DNA from: Sphingobium algorifonticola
GTDB taxonomy: Bacteria > Pseudomonadota > Alphaproteobacteria > Sphingomonadales > Sphingomonadaceae
Direction of reading: 5' to 3'
NCBI RefSeq assembly: GCF_004005485.1
Contig: NZ_RZUL01000001.1
Location: forward strand, 62,001 to 126,000
DNA length: 64,000 nt
The notes beneath the pieces were generated by a model. It ran no database searches and was not told where the DNA came from. It saw nothing but the letters and a program-made list of their open reading frames with translations. A program made the translations under genes and the position numbers. Within the stretch, counting starts at the first letter, position 1; each line of letters opens with the position of its first letter. Shown piece by piece: positions 45,970-56,202 of the stretch.

Positions 45970-47241
45970 ATGAAGCATCACCTCGCCCTCTCGCTCGCGC
46001 TCCTTTCCACCCCGGCCCTCGCCGCGACGTCCCCCGCCGATCCCTATGCGGCGCGGATCGCCAAAGTGCTGGCGCAAACGCCGCTTATCGACGGCCATAA
46101 CGACTGGCCGGAGGCGCTGCTCGACAATGCGGGCGAAAGCCGCTGGACGATGGACCTCAATCGCCTGCCTGTGAAAAACTACGATACCGATATCGAGCGG
46201 TTGCGGCAGGGGAAGGTCGGCGGACAATTCTGGTCGGTCTATGTCTCCGCCAATCTGCCGGAATTGGAGCAAGTGAAGGCGACGCTCGCGCAGATTGCGA
46301 TGGTGCACCATTTTGCCGAACGCTATCCCGACACCTTCCGGCTGGCGACGACGGCGGCACAGGCGCGCGCGGCATTCAAGGCAGGCCGCATCGCATCGAT
46401 GATCGGGGTCGAGGGCGGCGGACAGATCGACGGCAGCTTTGCCGTGCTGCGCACGTACAAGAGCCTTGGCGCGGGCTATCTGACGCTTACTCATTCGCGC
46501 ACTATCGCCTGGGCCGACAGCGCGACCGACAATCCGCAGCATGGCGGCCTGACGCCGTTCGGAGAGGCTGTTGTGGGCGAGCTTAATCGCCTCGGCATGC
46601 TTGTCGATCTCAGCCATGTGAGCGAGGATACGATGCTGGATGCGCTGCGCGTGACGAAGGCACCGGTCATCTTCTCCCATTCCAGCGCGCGGGCACTGTG
46701 CGACCATCCGCGCAACGTTTCGGACGCCGTGTTGAAACAGGTTGCGGCTAATGGCGGCATCGTGATGGTCGCGTTCGCGCCAAACTATATTTCGGAAGAG
46801 CGCAGGGTGTGGGGCGCGGCGCGCGGCGCGGAACAGGCACGCTATAATGCGCCGCCGTTCGGTGGTCTCTACATCGGCCAGCCTGACAAGGCGAAAGCGG
46901 CGCTGGCGGACTGGGACAAGGCCAATCCCGAACCGGTCGTCACCATTGCGCAGGTCGCCGATCATATCGAGCATATCGCCAAGGTTGCAGGCGTCGATCA
47001 TGTCGGGCTGGGTGGCGATTATGACGGCCTGCCCGCGCTGCCCAAGGATATGGACGGGGTGGAAAGCTATCCCCGGCTGCTGGCGGAATTAATGCGCCGC
47101 GGCTGGTCGGATGCGGATGTCGCCAAGCTGGCGGGCGGCAACATCCTGCGCGTGATGGAAGCCGCCGAAAAAGTCGCGGTCACGATGGCGGATCAGCCCC
47201 CTGCCAGCGGCACAATCGCTACGATCGACGTCAAAAAATAG
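45970..47241 (+). CDS. Secreted M19 dipeptidase (renal dipeptidase family)
   Basis: Protein of 423 residues. The signal peptide MKHHLALSLALLSTPALA is followed by an M19 barrel with LIDGHNDWPEAL, MIGVEGGGQID, VDLSHVSEDTM, FSHSSARALCDHPRN and GLGGDYDGLP. It is a periplasmic zinc dipeptidase acting on dipeptides, often including D-residues. It is separate from the preceding phosphoesterase by 52 bp and precedes a small basic protein. Confidence 0.95.
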   Translation: MKHHLALSLALLSTPALAATSPADPYAARIAKVLAQTPLIDGHNDWPEALLDNAGESRWTMDLNRLPVKNYDTDIERLRQGKVGGQFWSVYVSANLPELEQVKATLAQIAMVHHFAERYPDTFRLATTAAQARAAFKAGRIASMIGVEGGGQIDGSFAVLRTYKSLGAGYLTLTHSRTIAWADSATDNPQHGGLTPFGEAVVGELNRLGMLVDLSHVSEDTMLDALRVTKAPVIFSHSSARALCDHPRNVSDAVLKQVAANGGIVMVAFAPNYISEERRVWGAARGAEQARYNAPPFGGLYIGQPDKAKAALADWDKANPEPVVTIAQVADHIEHIAKVAGVDHVGLGGDYDGLPALPKDMDGVESYPRLLAELMRRGWSDADVAKLAGGNILRVMEAAEKVAVTMADQPPASGTIATIDVKK

Positions 47242-47318
47242 GCCTTTGGTCTTGCAAGATCGGGGAAATGCGCGCAGGCGCTGCCCTCCCCCATCGCACA
47301 GGACAGGCATTCAGACTC

Positions 47319-47663
47319 ATGGCGACCTATCGAGACCCCGCTTTTCAGGACCGGCTGGCGCTGGCCGCGCAGGCGAAGCAGAAGGCACTCGACAAGCTGA
47401 AGGCCAAGGCGCCTGTCGATCCCGCAGTGCTTGCCGAGCGCAAGGCCGCCGCCGAAGCCAAGGCCGCGGCGCAAGCCGAAAAGCGCGCCGCAAAGCTGGC
47501 GGAAAAGAAAGCCGCACAGGAGGCCGCCGCTGCTGAGAAGGCTGCGCGCCGGGAAGCGGAACTGGCCGCACGGCCGGTGGTGAAGGAAAAGGTGCAGCTT
47601 ACGCCCGAGGAGCAGAAGGCCCTCCGCGACGCCAAATATGCCGCGAGGAAAGCCCGCAAATAG
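47319..47663 (+). CDS. DUF6481-like coiled-coil protein
   Basis: Protein of 114 residues beginning MATYRDPAFQDRLALAAQAK. The middle is a continuous Ala/Lys/Glu helix (about 40-90) and the end is ALRDAKYAARKARK. This matches small sphingomonad proteins labelled DUF6481, of unknown function; the label is from recall. ATG 47319 starts at the conserved N-terminus. Composition suggests a nucleic-acid- or envelope-associated coiled coil, not proven. Confidence 0.75.
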   Translation: MATYRDPAFQDRLALAAQAKQKALDKLKAKAPVDPAVLAERKAAAEAKAAAQAEKRAAKLAEKKAAQEAAAAEKAARREAELAARPVVKEKVQLTPEEQKALRDAKYAARKARK

Positions 47664-47672
47664 CAGTGCAAG

Positions 47673-47759
47673 ACCGGTTCCCCGGCGCAAGCGGGGATCC
47701 AGCGTTTCACACACCGACACTGCGTTGCTCTGGACTCCGGCTTTCGCCGGAGAACAGGT
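47673..47759. repeat. Composite two-hairpin intergenic element, second family
   Basis: Left arm 47673-47702 holds the hairpin CCCCGGCGCAAGCGGGG, followed by GATCCAG; right arm 47730-47759 holds CTGGA and CTCCGGCTTTCGCCGGAG. Layout is the same as the elements at 26863 and 30248 (hairpin, GATCCA, spacer, TGGA, hairpin) with a different stem sequence. Confidence 0.75.
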
Positions 47760-47774
47760 TTAGGACCTCAAAAC

Positions 47775-49127
47775 CTAAACGGGAAGGACCAGGCTCGCTT
47801 CCAGACCGCCTTCGGGGCGATTGGCGAGGTCCAGACGGCCATTGTGCTCCGCCATGATCGCACGGACGAGCGCAAGGCCAAGCCCTGCCCCGCCGGTTTC
47901 GCGGTTGCGCGACCCTTCCAGACGGGTGAACGCCTGCGTCATTTCGTCCATCCGGTCTTCGGCGATGCCCGGTCCCTCGTCACAGACGCACAGGCGGATC
48001 ACGCCATCGCCCGGCACCACCGATACATGCGCGCGATGGCCGTAGACCACCGCATTTTCGATCAGGTTGCGCAATGCCCGGCGCAAAAGCTGCGGGCGCA
48101 CTGCGGCGACAGCGCGCGGACTATCGATCATCGCGACTGGCGACCCCAGCTCGACGAAATCCTCGACCACGGCATCGGCCAGAGCGGCAAGGTCCGTCTT
48201 GACGACCGGTTCGCTGCTGCGCCCGGCGCGCGCCAGCGACAATATGTCGTCCAGCATGCGGTTCATTTCCTCGATGGTGTCGGCCATGCGGGCGCGTTCG
48301 GCGTCATCCTCCACCGACTCGGTCCGCACCCGCAGGGATGCGAGCGGTGTGCGCAGATCATGCCCGATCGCGCCGAGCATCCGGTCCTTTTCGTCCAGCA
48401 TGGCGAGCAACCGCGCGCGCATGGCGTTGAACGCCATCGTGAGATCGCGCACGTCGCCCGGCCCTCGCTCTGCGACCGAATCGGCCGTGCCGGTGGTCGC
48501 AAACTGGCGCGCGGTGACCGTCAGATCCTTAAGCGGACGCGCAAGCCGACGCCCGATCAGCAGCAGCGGCAGCAGCACGATCACATAAAGGATGAGCGTC
48601 TGACCGACGAGCCAGACGTTGAGGCGCGGGATGGTGGTGGTCATGCGGCTCTGCGCGATCACCCATTGTCCCGGCTGATATTCGACCGCCAGCGTCAGGC
48701 GGCGCGGCGGCGGACGCCGTTCGGGATCGATGCGCTCGCGCAGGCGACGCCAGCGGCCCGGCACCGGATTGTCAGCGTCCTCGGCGGCCAGAATGCGCAG
48801 CGGGGTGATGCCGATATCCTGCAATATGTCGGCGGCGCGGCGCTCCGCATCGGGCCGCGCCTTGCCGACCAGCACCGGCGTGCTGGACTGAAACCGCACA
48901 CGGGCGATGCCGCCGCGCTGGCGCGTCCGGCCTTCGTCGCGCCGATCCAGGCTGTCGACGATACGCGCGACGGCGGGCGCGGTCGCCGCCGTCAGCAGCA
49001 TCCGGTTGCGTTCGCGCATCAGCAACGCAAAATTGATCGCCTGTGCGACGAACAGCGCCAGCGCGACCACCAGCACGACCTGCCCCGCCAGACTTTTGGG
49101 GATGAGACGCCGGACGACCCCGCTCAT
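47775..49127 (-). CDS. Sensor histidine kinase
   Basis: Protein of 450 residues. Two membrane segments (about 15-38 and 173-192) bracket a periplasmic sensor; a HAMP domain follows, then the DHp with His256 in AIGHDLRTPLAS and the HATPase with NLIENAVVYG and GGAGLGLALVRAIM. The signal is unknown. Its partner is the regulator 18 bp upstream. The periplasmic part is rich in arginine (RWRRLRERIDPERRPPPRRL). Confidence 0.93.
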   Translation of the reverse strand: MSGVVRRLIPKSLAGQVVLVVALALFVAQAINFALLMRERNRMLLTAATAPAVARIVDSLDRRDEGRTRQRGGIARVRFQSSTPVLVGKARPDAERRAADILQDIGITPLRILAAEDADNPVPGRWRRLRERIDPERRPPPRRLTLAVEYQPGQWVIAQSRMTTTIPRLNVWLVGQTLILYVIVLLPLLLIGRRLARPLKDLTVTARQFATTGTADSVAERGPGDVRDLTMAFNAMRARLLAMLDEKDRMLGAIGHDLRTPLASLRVRTESVEDDAERARMADTIEEMNRMLDDILSLARAGRSSEPVVKTDLAALADAVVEDFVELGSPVAMIDSPRAVAAVRPQLLRRALRNLIENAVVYGHRAHVSVVPGDGVIRLCVCDEGPGIAEDRMDEMTQAFTRLEGSRNRETGGAGLGLALVRAIMAEHNGRLDLANRPEGGLEASLVLPV

Positions 49128-49145
49128 GATCGGCTCACAGGACAG

Positions 49146-49865
49146 TCACAGCTTGCGCACGTCCGACGCCAGCGTATAGCCGCCGCCCCAGACCGTCTTG
49201 ATAAGCGCCGGGTTTTTCGGATCAGCCTCGATCTTCTTGCGCAGGCGGCTGATCTGGTTGTCGATCGCACGGTCAAAGGCGTTGGCTTCCCGCCCCTGGG
49301 TGATGTCGAGCAACTGGTCCCGACTGAGCACATGGTTGGGCCGCGTGACGAACGCGAGCATCAGATTATATTCGGCGGTGGAGAGCGGCACGGAAACGCC
49401 CTCGCTATCGACCAGCATCCGTTCCTGAGACTTCAGCACCCAGCCGGAAAAGGCATAGCTCGCGCCGTCGATCGCGGCGACACGTTGCCCGCCTGTCGCG
49501 ACGCGGCGAAAGATCACCTTGATGCGGGCCACCAGCTCGCGCGGGGAAAAGGGCTTGAGGACATAATCGTCGGCCCCCATTTCCAGTCCGACGATCCGGT
49601 CGGTTTCCTCCGACCGGGCGGTCAGCAGGATGACCGGCGTGTCGCTCGTTTCGCGAATATGGCGGCAAAGGCTGAGGCCATCCTCGCCCGGCATCATGAT
49701 GTCGAGAACGACGAGGTCGATCGCATTGGCGGTCAGCCGGATGCGTGCCTCCCGCGCATTTTCCACCGCCGTCACGCGGAAGCCGTTGCGCTGAAGATAT
49801 TGCGCCAGCGGCTCACGAATGGACCGCTCGTCATCGACAAGCAAAAGATGGGGACGATCGGTCAT
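49146..49865 (-). CDS. OmpR-family response regulator
   Basis: Protein of 239 residues. The receiver has Asp55 in LVVLDIMMPG; the C-terminal winged helix includes STAEYNLMLAFVTRPN and DRAIDNQISRLRKKIEADPK. It binds DNA as a dimer. It pairs with the kinase at 47775-49127. ATG 49865 (MTDRPHLLLV) is preferred over the upstream ATG at 49895. EF-hand, porin and carbonic anhydrase genes lie just upstream as possible targets. Confidence 0.94.
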   Translation of the reverse strand: MTDRPHLLLVDDERSIREPLAQYLQRNGFRVTAVENAREARIRLTANAIDLVVLDIMMPGEDGLSLCRHIRETSDTPVILLTARSEETDRIVGLEMGADDYVLKPFSPRELVARIKVIFRRVATGGQRVAAIDGASYAFSGWVLKSQERMLVDSEGVSVPLSTAEYNLMLAFVTRPNHVLSRDQLLDITQGREANAFDRAIDNQISRLRKKIEADPKNPALIKTVWGGGYTLASDVRKL

Positions 49866-49911
49866 GATGCGGCGCTCATCGACATTATGTGTCACGCATG
49901 GAGGCGAGAAG

Positions 49912-49952
49912 GAAGGGCGAAGGCTGCGCGCGATGCGCTACCTTCGCCCTTC
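49912..49952. repeat. 12-bp perfect inverted repeat before the regulator gene
   Basis: GAAGGGCGAAGG (49912-49923) pairs with CCTTCGCCCTTC (49941-49952) across a 17-base loop. A second shorter pair (CCGGGCG and CGCCCGG) follows. It lies between the EF-hand gene end and the regulator start and may end the EF-hand transcript. Confidence 0.5.
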
Positions 49953-50006
49953 GCGCGAAACCGGGCGGCCGTAGGGAGGGGGAAGGAAACGCCCGGCTCC
50001 GAATTA

Positions 50007-50648
50007 TCAGTTCTGCGCGGGCGGCGGCGGTGCCATGTCCCGCCACTTGCTCTTCATGCCGCGACCAGGCCGGGCCGCCTTCATTTCCTCCGCCGTCACC
50101 GTGCCATCCTTGTCAGCATCGGCGCGATCGAACATGGCGACGGGGCGCGCCATGAACTCGGCGCGTGTGATCGTGCCATCCTTGTCGGCATCCATACCGC
50201 GACCGCCCATCATGCCGCCACGGCGCGCCATCCGGCCCATCCGCTGGCCATCGGCACCGCCACGTTCGGCGCGTGCTTCGCGCCATGCCGCAGCCTTTTC
50301 CATGCGCGCGTCACGCGTTGCCTGGAACTCGGCCTTGCTGATCTGGCCATTCTTGTCGGCATCCATGGTCGCGAAGCGCGCGTCGAACCGCTGCTGGCGC
50401 AGTGTCTCGCGCTCTTCCTTCGTGACCTTGCCGTCCTTGTTCAGATCTATTTTCGCAAAGGCCTGATCCGCCGCAGCGGTGACTTCCGCCTTGGTGAGTT
50501 TGCCGTCCTTGTTAGTGTCGGCCATCATCGCTGCGCGCATCGGGCCGCGCATGGCAGATGCGCCCGCACCGGTATCAGGCTGGGCGATGGCAATGCCGCC
50601 GCCGACCAGAAATGCGCCGAGGGCCGTCGAAATGAGAAGTTTCTTCAT
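50007..50648 (-). CDS. Exported EF-hand protein
   Basis: Protein of 213 residues. A signal peptide (MKKLLISTALGAFLVGGGIA) is followed by five EF-hand loops of the DxDKDG type: DTNKDGKLT, DLNKDGKVT, DADKNGQIS, DADKDGTIT and DADKDGTVT. A Gly/Met/Arg-rich spacer (MGRMARRGGMMGGRG) separates loops 3 and 4. It probably binds calcium in the periplasm. It lies upstream of the two-component system on the same strand. Confidence 0.92.
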   Translation of the reverse strand: MKKLLISTALGAFLVGGGIAIAQPDTGAGASAMRGPMRAAMMADTNKDGKLTKAEVTAAADQAFAKIDLNKDGKVTKEERETLRQQRFDARFATMDADKNGQISKAEFQATRDARMEKAAAWREARAERGGADGQRMGRMARRGGMMGGRGMDADKDGTITRAEFMARPVAMFDRADADKDGTVTAEEMKAARPGRGMKSKWRDMAPPPPAQN

Positions 50649-50758
50649 GGGGGGCAGTCCTTTTCTTCATGTGTCCTGATACCCCTTTTGGCACTGCCAT
50701 GTCCCGCAACTATGTCAGCAGATGCCCTGAATTGTCGCAAACTGTCGCGACCGGACGC

Positions 50759-50791
50759 AAAAAGGGCGGAGACCGTGGCCGGTCCCCGCCC
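50759..50791 (-). terminator. Rho-independent terminator after the porin gene
   Basis: On the minus strand GGGCGGGGACC / GGTCTCCGCCC with loop GGCCAC, followed by TTTTT, 35 bp past the porin stop. Confidence 0.9.
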
Positions 50792-50825
50792 CTGATGTGC
50801 GATCAGATGTCCGCCGTGCGGCCCG

Positions 50826-51662
50826 TCAGAAAGCCGCCGTCAGCGTGAAGAGGATCGTCGAATCGGCAATCGATCCCACGCCATCCTGGCCCTTGCTGAA
50901 GCTGGGCTGGAGATAGGCGGACTCGCCCTTCGAGATGTCGGTATCGACATAGGCCACGCCGACCGTGACCGGGCCGAGCACGAAATCGGCACCGACCAGC
51001 CAGTCCCAATATTCGCCGGTGGGAGCGACCGAGGTCGCGAACGGCCCGAGACCTGAGTTACCGTTGGAATAGCCGATATGGCCCTTGAGCGTCAGCGGCG
51101 TGTTGGGAATGCCCGTCGAGGCGTCGCCCCAGATGTAGAGGTTGTCATTCTTGTCGCCCGGCACGTCATAGACGCCATTGAACGCGGAGGTGCCGTTGAG
51201 ATACCAGTTGCCGAGCGCTTCCTGCTTCGGCGCATAAGCCACACCGGCAAGCAGGTTGAGCGGACCCGTGGTGCCCGAAAGCTTCACATAAGGCTCAAAG
51301 AAGTCGGTGTTGTCGAAGCCACCCGGATACATGTACCAGGTCACGCCCATGTCCAGCGCGCCGCCCGAGATCGGGAGCTTGTAGCCGGCGACGATATCCA
51401 GTTCCATGTTGGCGCCGCCAAAGGTGCCCCAGCCCGACAGGTTGGATCCCCAGAATGCGACATAGGCACCGCTCTCATGCGAGATGGTGGCACCGCCCTG
51501 GATGGCCAGCTGCTCGTCGCTTTGCGACACGCCACGGAAGCGATAGTCGGAAACCAGACCGACGCTGCCGGTCACAGTGATGGGGCTTGCAGGCTCTTCC
51601 TGAGCCATGGCGGGCGTAGCCGCAAGCAAACCGATAGCCGCGCAAGCAAGATAATAGCGCAT
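50826..51662 (-). CDS. TorF-family putative porin
   Basis: Protein of 278 residues. The signal peptide (MRYYLACAAIGLLAATPAMA) precedes ITVTGSVGLVSDYRFRGVSQ, the standard start of the TorF (Gcw_chp) beta-barrel family; it ends DSTILFTLTAAF with the terminal Phe of outer-membrane proteins. Pore or transport specificity is unknown. ATG 51662 has AAGGGG 6 bp upstream; the ATG at 51668 would sit on the ribosome binding site. The leader carries several palindromes (51673-51859). Confidence 0.9.
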   Translation of the reverse strand: MRYYLACAAIGLLAATPAMAQEEPASPITVTGSVGLVSDYRFRGVSQSDEQLAIQGGATISHESGAYVAFWGSNLSGWGTFGGANMELDIVAGYKLPISGGALDMGVTWYMYPGGFDNTDFFEPYVKLSGTTGPLNLLAGVAYAPKQEALGNWYLNGTSAFNGVYDVPGDKNDNLYIWGDASTGIPNTPLTLKGHIGYSNGNSGLGPFATSVAPTGEYWDWLVGADFVLGPVTVGVAYVDTDISKGESAYLQPSFSKGQDGVGSIADSTILFTLTAAF

Positions 51663-51672
51663 GAACATCCCC

Positions 51673-51859
51673 TTTTACCAAAGAAATGTTCCGTCCTGCG
51701 TCCGAACCGCCCGCGCATCTCGGCAAAGTCAGGCTCTGCGGTGCGAAAGTCGAATCGGCTGCGTTCTTGGTAAAACGGGTGATCCGTCGGGGAAACCGGA
51801 AAATGCCGCAATGCAGCATTTTCCGTGATGCCGTGCCTCTGAAGACACAGTTTGTGTCT
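51673..51859. promoter_or_regulatory. Palindrome-rich leader of the porin gene
   Basis: TTTTACCAA (51673-51681) is inverted at TTGGTAAAA (51767-51775). CGGAAAATGC (51797-51806) pairs with GCATTTTCCG (51816-51825). AGACACA-GTT-TGTGTCT spans 51843-51859. These are candidate operators or RNA hairpins in the 272-bp gap between porin and carbonic anhydrase; no promoter hexamers stand out. Confidence 0.45.
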
Positions 51860-51934
51860 GAAATGTTGCTATTTGATGTGAAAATGTGAAGCTAGACTCC
51901 GCACGATCCTGTCGCACGGAGCCTCGCCGATAGG

Positions 51935-52627
51935 TCAGGCGGTTTCGAGCGCGGCGAAATCTGCGGCAAGACGCTGCGCATGCGGCAACGCGACGGGCAG
52001 CGGCTGGTCTTCGCGCAGAGGCACGAAGCGGCCGGTTTCCCCGTCCAGACCCAGCACGCGGCCTGCATGAATGTCCACATACCAGCCGTGCAGCGCAATC
52101 TCGCCGCGCGCGATGCCGACCGCAACCGCCGGATGGGTGCGCAAATGCGCTATCTGCGCCACGACATTTTCCAGCGTGATCGCACGCAGCAGATCATGGT
52201 GGTCGAGCTCCGTATAGCTTTCCCGTGCAACCTTCTGCGCCGCCGATGCGTGACGCAGCCAGGCTGCGACACTCGGCATCGTATCCACAGAGCCATCCTT
52301 GGTCAGCGCCTTCATGGCACCGCAATCCGAATGGCCGCAAACAATGATCTCACGCACGCCAAGCACCATCACCGCATATTCGACCGTTGCCGTGACGCCG
52401 CCTGTCGCCTGGGAAAAGGGCGGCACGATGTTGCCCGCGTTGCGGCAGACGAACAGGTCGCCGGGATCGGCCTGCATGATGTGTTCCGGCACGATGCGCG
52501 AATCCGCGCAGGATATCATCAGCGCCTTCGGGCTTTGCCCCTGTGTCGCCAGCTTGTTGTACAGGGCGCTCTGGTTCGGGAAAACCTCGCTTTCGAAATT
52601 GAATACACGACCGATCAGTTCGTTCAT
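51935..52627 (-). CDS. Beta-class carbonic anhydrase
   Basis: Protein of 230 residues. Zinc ligands are Cys40 (with Asp42 in SCADSR), His99 and Cys102 in CGHSDCGAM; RNAGNIV completes the family signature. It interconverts CO2 and bicarbonate in the cytoplasm, and bicarbonate feeds carbamoyl phosphate and fatty-acid synthesis. ATG 52627 (MNELIGRVFN). It is separate from the histidine kinase gene upstream by 92 bp. Confidence 0.95.
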   Translation of the reverse strand: MNELIGRVFNFESEVFPNQSALYNKLATQGQSPKALMISCADSRIVPEHIMQADPGDLFVCRNAGNIVPPFSQATGGVTATVEYAVMVLGVREIIVCGHSDCGAMKALTKDGSVDTMPSVAAWLRHASAAQKVARESYTELDHHDLLRAITLENVVAQIAHLRTHPAVAVGIARGEIALHGWYVDIHAGRVLGLDGETGRFVPLREDQPLPVALPHAQRLAADFAALETA

Positions 52628-52719
52628 GGCAATAGGCTCCTTCCTGCTGCGCCCGCCCAATAGCGATGCGCAACAGCTAGGCCGTGCAGTTTGCTGTGGC
52701 GCAGCAGATTTGTGAAAAA

Positions 52720-54048
52720 TTATTGCTGAAGCGTGGACGTGCGCGGCAGGGTGATCGTCACCCGCAGGCCCCCTTCCGCACGATTGGCCAGATCGATCCT
52801 GCCGCCTTCGATTTCGACGGCGCGTACGGCGATGGCAAGCCCAAGGCCAAGGCCCTGCGTGTCGCGTCCACGCGCATCGTCCAGCCGGACGAACGGCCGC
52901 AATACGTCTTGCAACCGGTCCGGGGCGATGCCCGGCCCGTCGTCATCGACATGCAGGACAATGCTGTCGTCATGATCTTCCACGATCAGAACGAGGCTGT
53001 CTCCGTATTTCGCGGCATTTTCGACGATGTTGCGCAACGCACGCTTGAAGCCGACCGGGCGGACGATATGCGTCAGATGATCCGGCCCGACATACTCCGC
53101 CGCCCCACCCGCATCGGTGATGTCATCGATGATCGTCGCGGCCAACACAGCGATATCGACCCGCTGCGGTGTCTCGGGGTCCTCGTCGCCGCCCAGATAG
53201 GCGAGCAGCGATGACACCATCGCCGACATTTCGCGCACATCATGCGCGATGGCGGCGCGCAGACGCGGATCGTCGATGTTTTCCGCACGCAGTTGCAACC
53301 GTGCAAGCGGTGTGCGCAGGTCGTGCCCGACCGCCGCCAGCGCCTCGACACGATCGGCGATCAGCGAATGGATGCGTCCCTGCATTTCGTTGAAGGCACG
53401 GATAAGGTCGCGTACTTCGCTGACCCCCGTCTCCGGGATGATTTCCTGATCGCCATGGCCGATGCGCGCCGCGGCAATCGAAAGCCGTCGTACCGGGTGT
53501 AGTGTCGCGCGGATCAGCAGCGCCGCAATGAGGCTGAGGGCGACAGCCACGCCGATCATCATCGCGATCCAGGCGAAGCGGAACTTGCCTTCCTGCACCA
53601 GTTGCGGCGCCTTGAACGTCAGCCATGTGCCATCGTCCAACCGCAAGCTGCCGGTCACGATGGTGCGCCGTCCCGGCTCGCTGAGGTACAGGCGCAGATC
53701 GTGATTGGCCAGCACCGGTTCGCGCGCCACGATCTGGTCGCGCATGTCGAACAGGTCGGCGGACATCGGTGAAGGCGGGGGAAGCGTCCGTTGCCAGCGC
53801 ACAGTGAAATTGGCGCTCGACAAACGATTGGCCATCGCCGGGCGCTCGCTTGGCGCGCGCTGGATCATCACCCGCGCGGACGTCGCCAGATGTTCGGCCA
53901 TGCGATTGGCCTCGTCCTCGCGAACCCGCAAGCCGCTCGCCCGGTCGTACAATATCGTCCCGGCAAGAAACTCCACCACTATCGTCAGCAGCACGATCGC
54001 CAGAATGCGCCCGACGATGCCGACCGAAGGATGCAGCAGAGCCTTCAA
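52720..54048 (-). CDS. Sensor histidine kinase
   Basis: Protein of 442 residues. Membrane segments at about 10-32 and 158-178 flank a periplasmic domain; the HAMP domain precedes the DHp with His242 in AVGHDLRTPLAR and the HATPase with NIVENAAKYGD and GLGLGLAIAVRAVE. The start is a TTG (54048-54046) that overlaps the regulator's TGA (TTGA), so the two are coupled. The signal is unknown. Confidence 0.92.
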   Translation of the reverse strand: MKALLHPSVGIVGRILAIVLLTIVVEFLAGTILYDRASGLRVREDEANRMAEHLATSARVMIQRAPSERPAMANRLSSANFTVRWQRTLPPPSPMSADLFDMRDQIVAREPVLANHDLRLYLSEPGRRTIVTGSLRLDDGTWLTFKAPQLVQEGKFRFAWIAMMIGVAVALSLIAALLIRATLHPVRRLSIAAARIGHGDQEIIPETGVSEVRDLIRAFNEMQGRIHSLIADRVEALAAVGHDLRTPLARLQLRAENIDDPRLRAAIAHDVREMSAMVSSLLAYLGGDEDPETPQRVDIAVLAATIIDDITDAGGAAEYVGPDHLTHIVRPVGFKRALRNIVENAAKYGDSLVLIVEDHDDSIVLHVDDDGPGIAPDRLQDVLRPFVRLDDARGRDTQGLGLGLAIAVRAVEIEGGRIDLANRAEGGLRVTITLPRTSTLQQ

Positions 54049-54755
54049 ACGCGCTCGACTTCGGCGCTGAACATATAGCCGATGCCACGCACCGTCACGA
54101 TCGGGGCCTTGCCACCGTCGGTCGACAGCTTGCGGCGCAGGCGGCTGATGAGCACATCCACGCTCCGGTCGGAGGAATCGCCCAGCCGCGCGCGGGACAG
54201 TTCGATCAGCCGCTCCCGCGCGATCACCCGCTGCGGATTGTCGATGAACGCGACCAGCAGGTCGAACTCCGCGCCGGTCAGGTCTATCACTGCGCCAGCC
54301 GGCGAGAGCACCTCGCGGCGCGGAAAGCTGACTGTCCAGCCATCAAAGCGCGCCTCGCGACGCCCGGCGCCTTCGTGCTGCCGGTCCATCCGACCGCGGC
54401 GCAGCACGGCGCGGATGCGCGCAATCAGCTCGCGCGTATCAAACGGCTTGGCCAGATAGTCGTCGGCCCCCAGTTCCAGCCCGATCACGCGATCGACCTC
54501 GGTACCCTTGGCGCTGACGAAGATGAGCGGGACATCGCTTTGCTGACGGATCTGCCTGCACAGATCGAGCCCATGGGTTCCGGGCAGCATGATGTCGAGC
54601 ACCACCGCATCGACGGGCACTTCGGCCAGGATGTTCCACATTTCGGGGGCCGAACCGGCGGGGCGAACGTTGAAACCATTTTGCTGGAGCGAACGCATCA
54701 CCAGCGTGCGCAACGCCGGATCGTCTTCTACGATCAATATCGTGGGTGCCGTCAT
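54045..54755 (-). CDS. OmpR-family response regulator
   Basis: Protein of 236 residues. The receiver carries Asp54 in VVLDIMLPGTHG; the winged helix includes TGAEFDLLVAFIDNPQRVIA and DVLISRLRRKLSTD. It partners the kinase coded immediately downstream. ATG 54755 (MTAPTILIVE) begins right at the receiver fold. Targets unknown. Confidence 0.94.
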   Translation of the reverse strand: MTAPTILIVEDDPALRTLVMRSLQQNGFNVRPAGSAPEMWNILAEVPVDAVVLDIMLPGTHGLDLCRQIRQQSDVPLIFVSAKGTEVDRVIGLELGADDYLAKPFDTRELIARIRAVLRRGRMDRQHEGAGRREARFDGWTVSFPRREVLSPAGAVIDLTGAEFDLLVAFIDNPQRVIARERLIELSRARLGDSSDRSVDVLISRLRRKLSTDGGKAPIVTVRGIGYMFSAEVERV

Positions 54756-55022
54756 TGCCGCAGTGGTCCGTTCACAATCATACTGCCATGTATCGGACCA
54801 TGCAGCGCCGCTTTCAATGTCCTGCATCCTCGTCACCGGTTGCCTAGCGTGGCGGGGCCTGTGCCCCGGCCAAGCTGGCTCTAATGACGGCGAATGTCGC
54901 ATCCATTATGCAGAAGTAATAAAATGTTTCCAGCGCGGAATATCCGGCGGACGATTATCCGTTGGCGGGCGATCCCAGGGTGACGGATGCAAGTGTGCAC
55001 CACGTCACCCCGCCTGCATCGG

Positions 55023-56192
<1,170 letters not shown>

Positions 56193-56202
56193 TCAAACAG
56201 GA

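Noticed and set aside
49941-50000. Possible CRISPR-like or tandem repeat
   Set aside because: Only an inverted repeat; no regularly spaced direct repeats anywhere in the window.
47844-50795. Plus-strand open frame of 983 codons
   Set aside because: Antisense to a histidine kinase, its regulator and the EF-hand gene, all with clear motifs. High-GC third-position bias leaves the opposite frame open; it has no domain signature.
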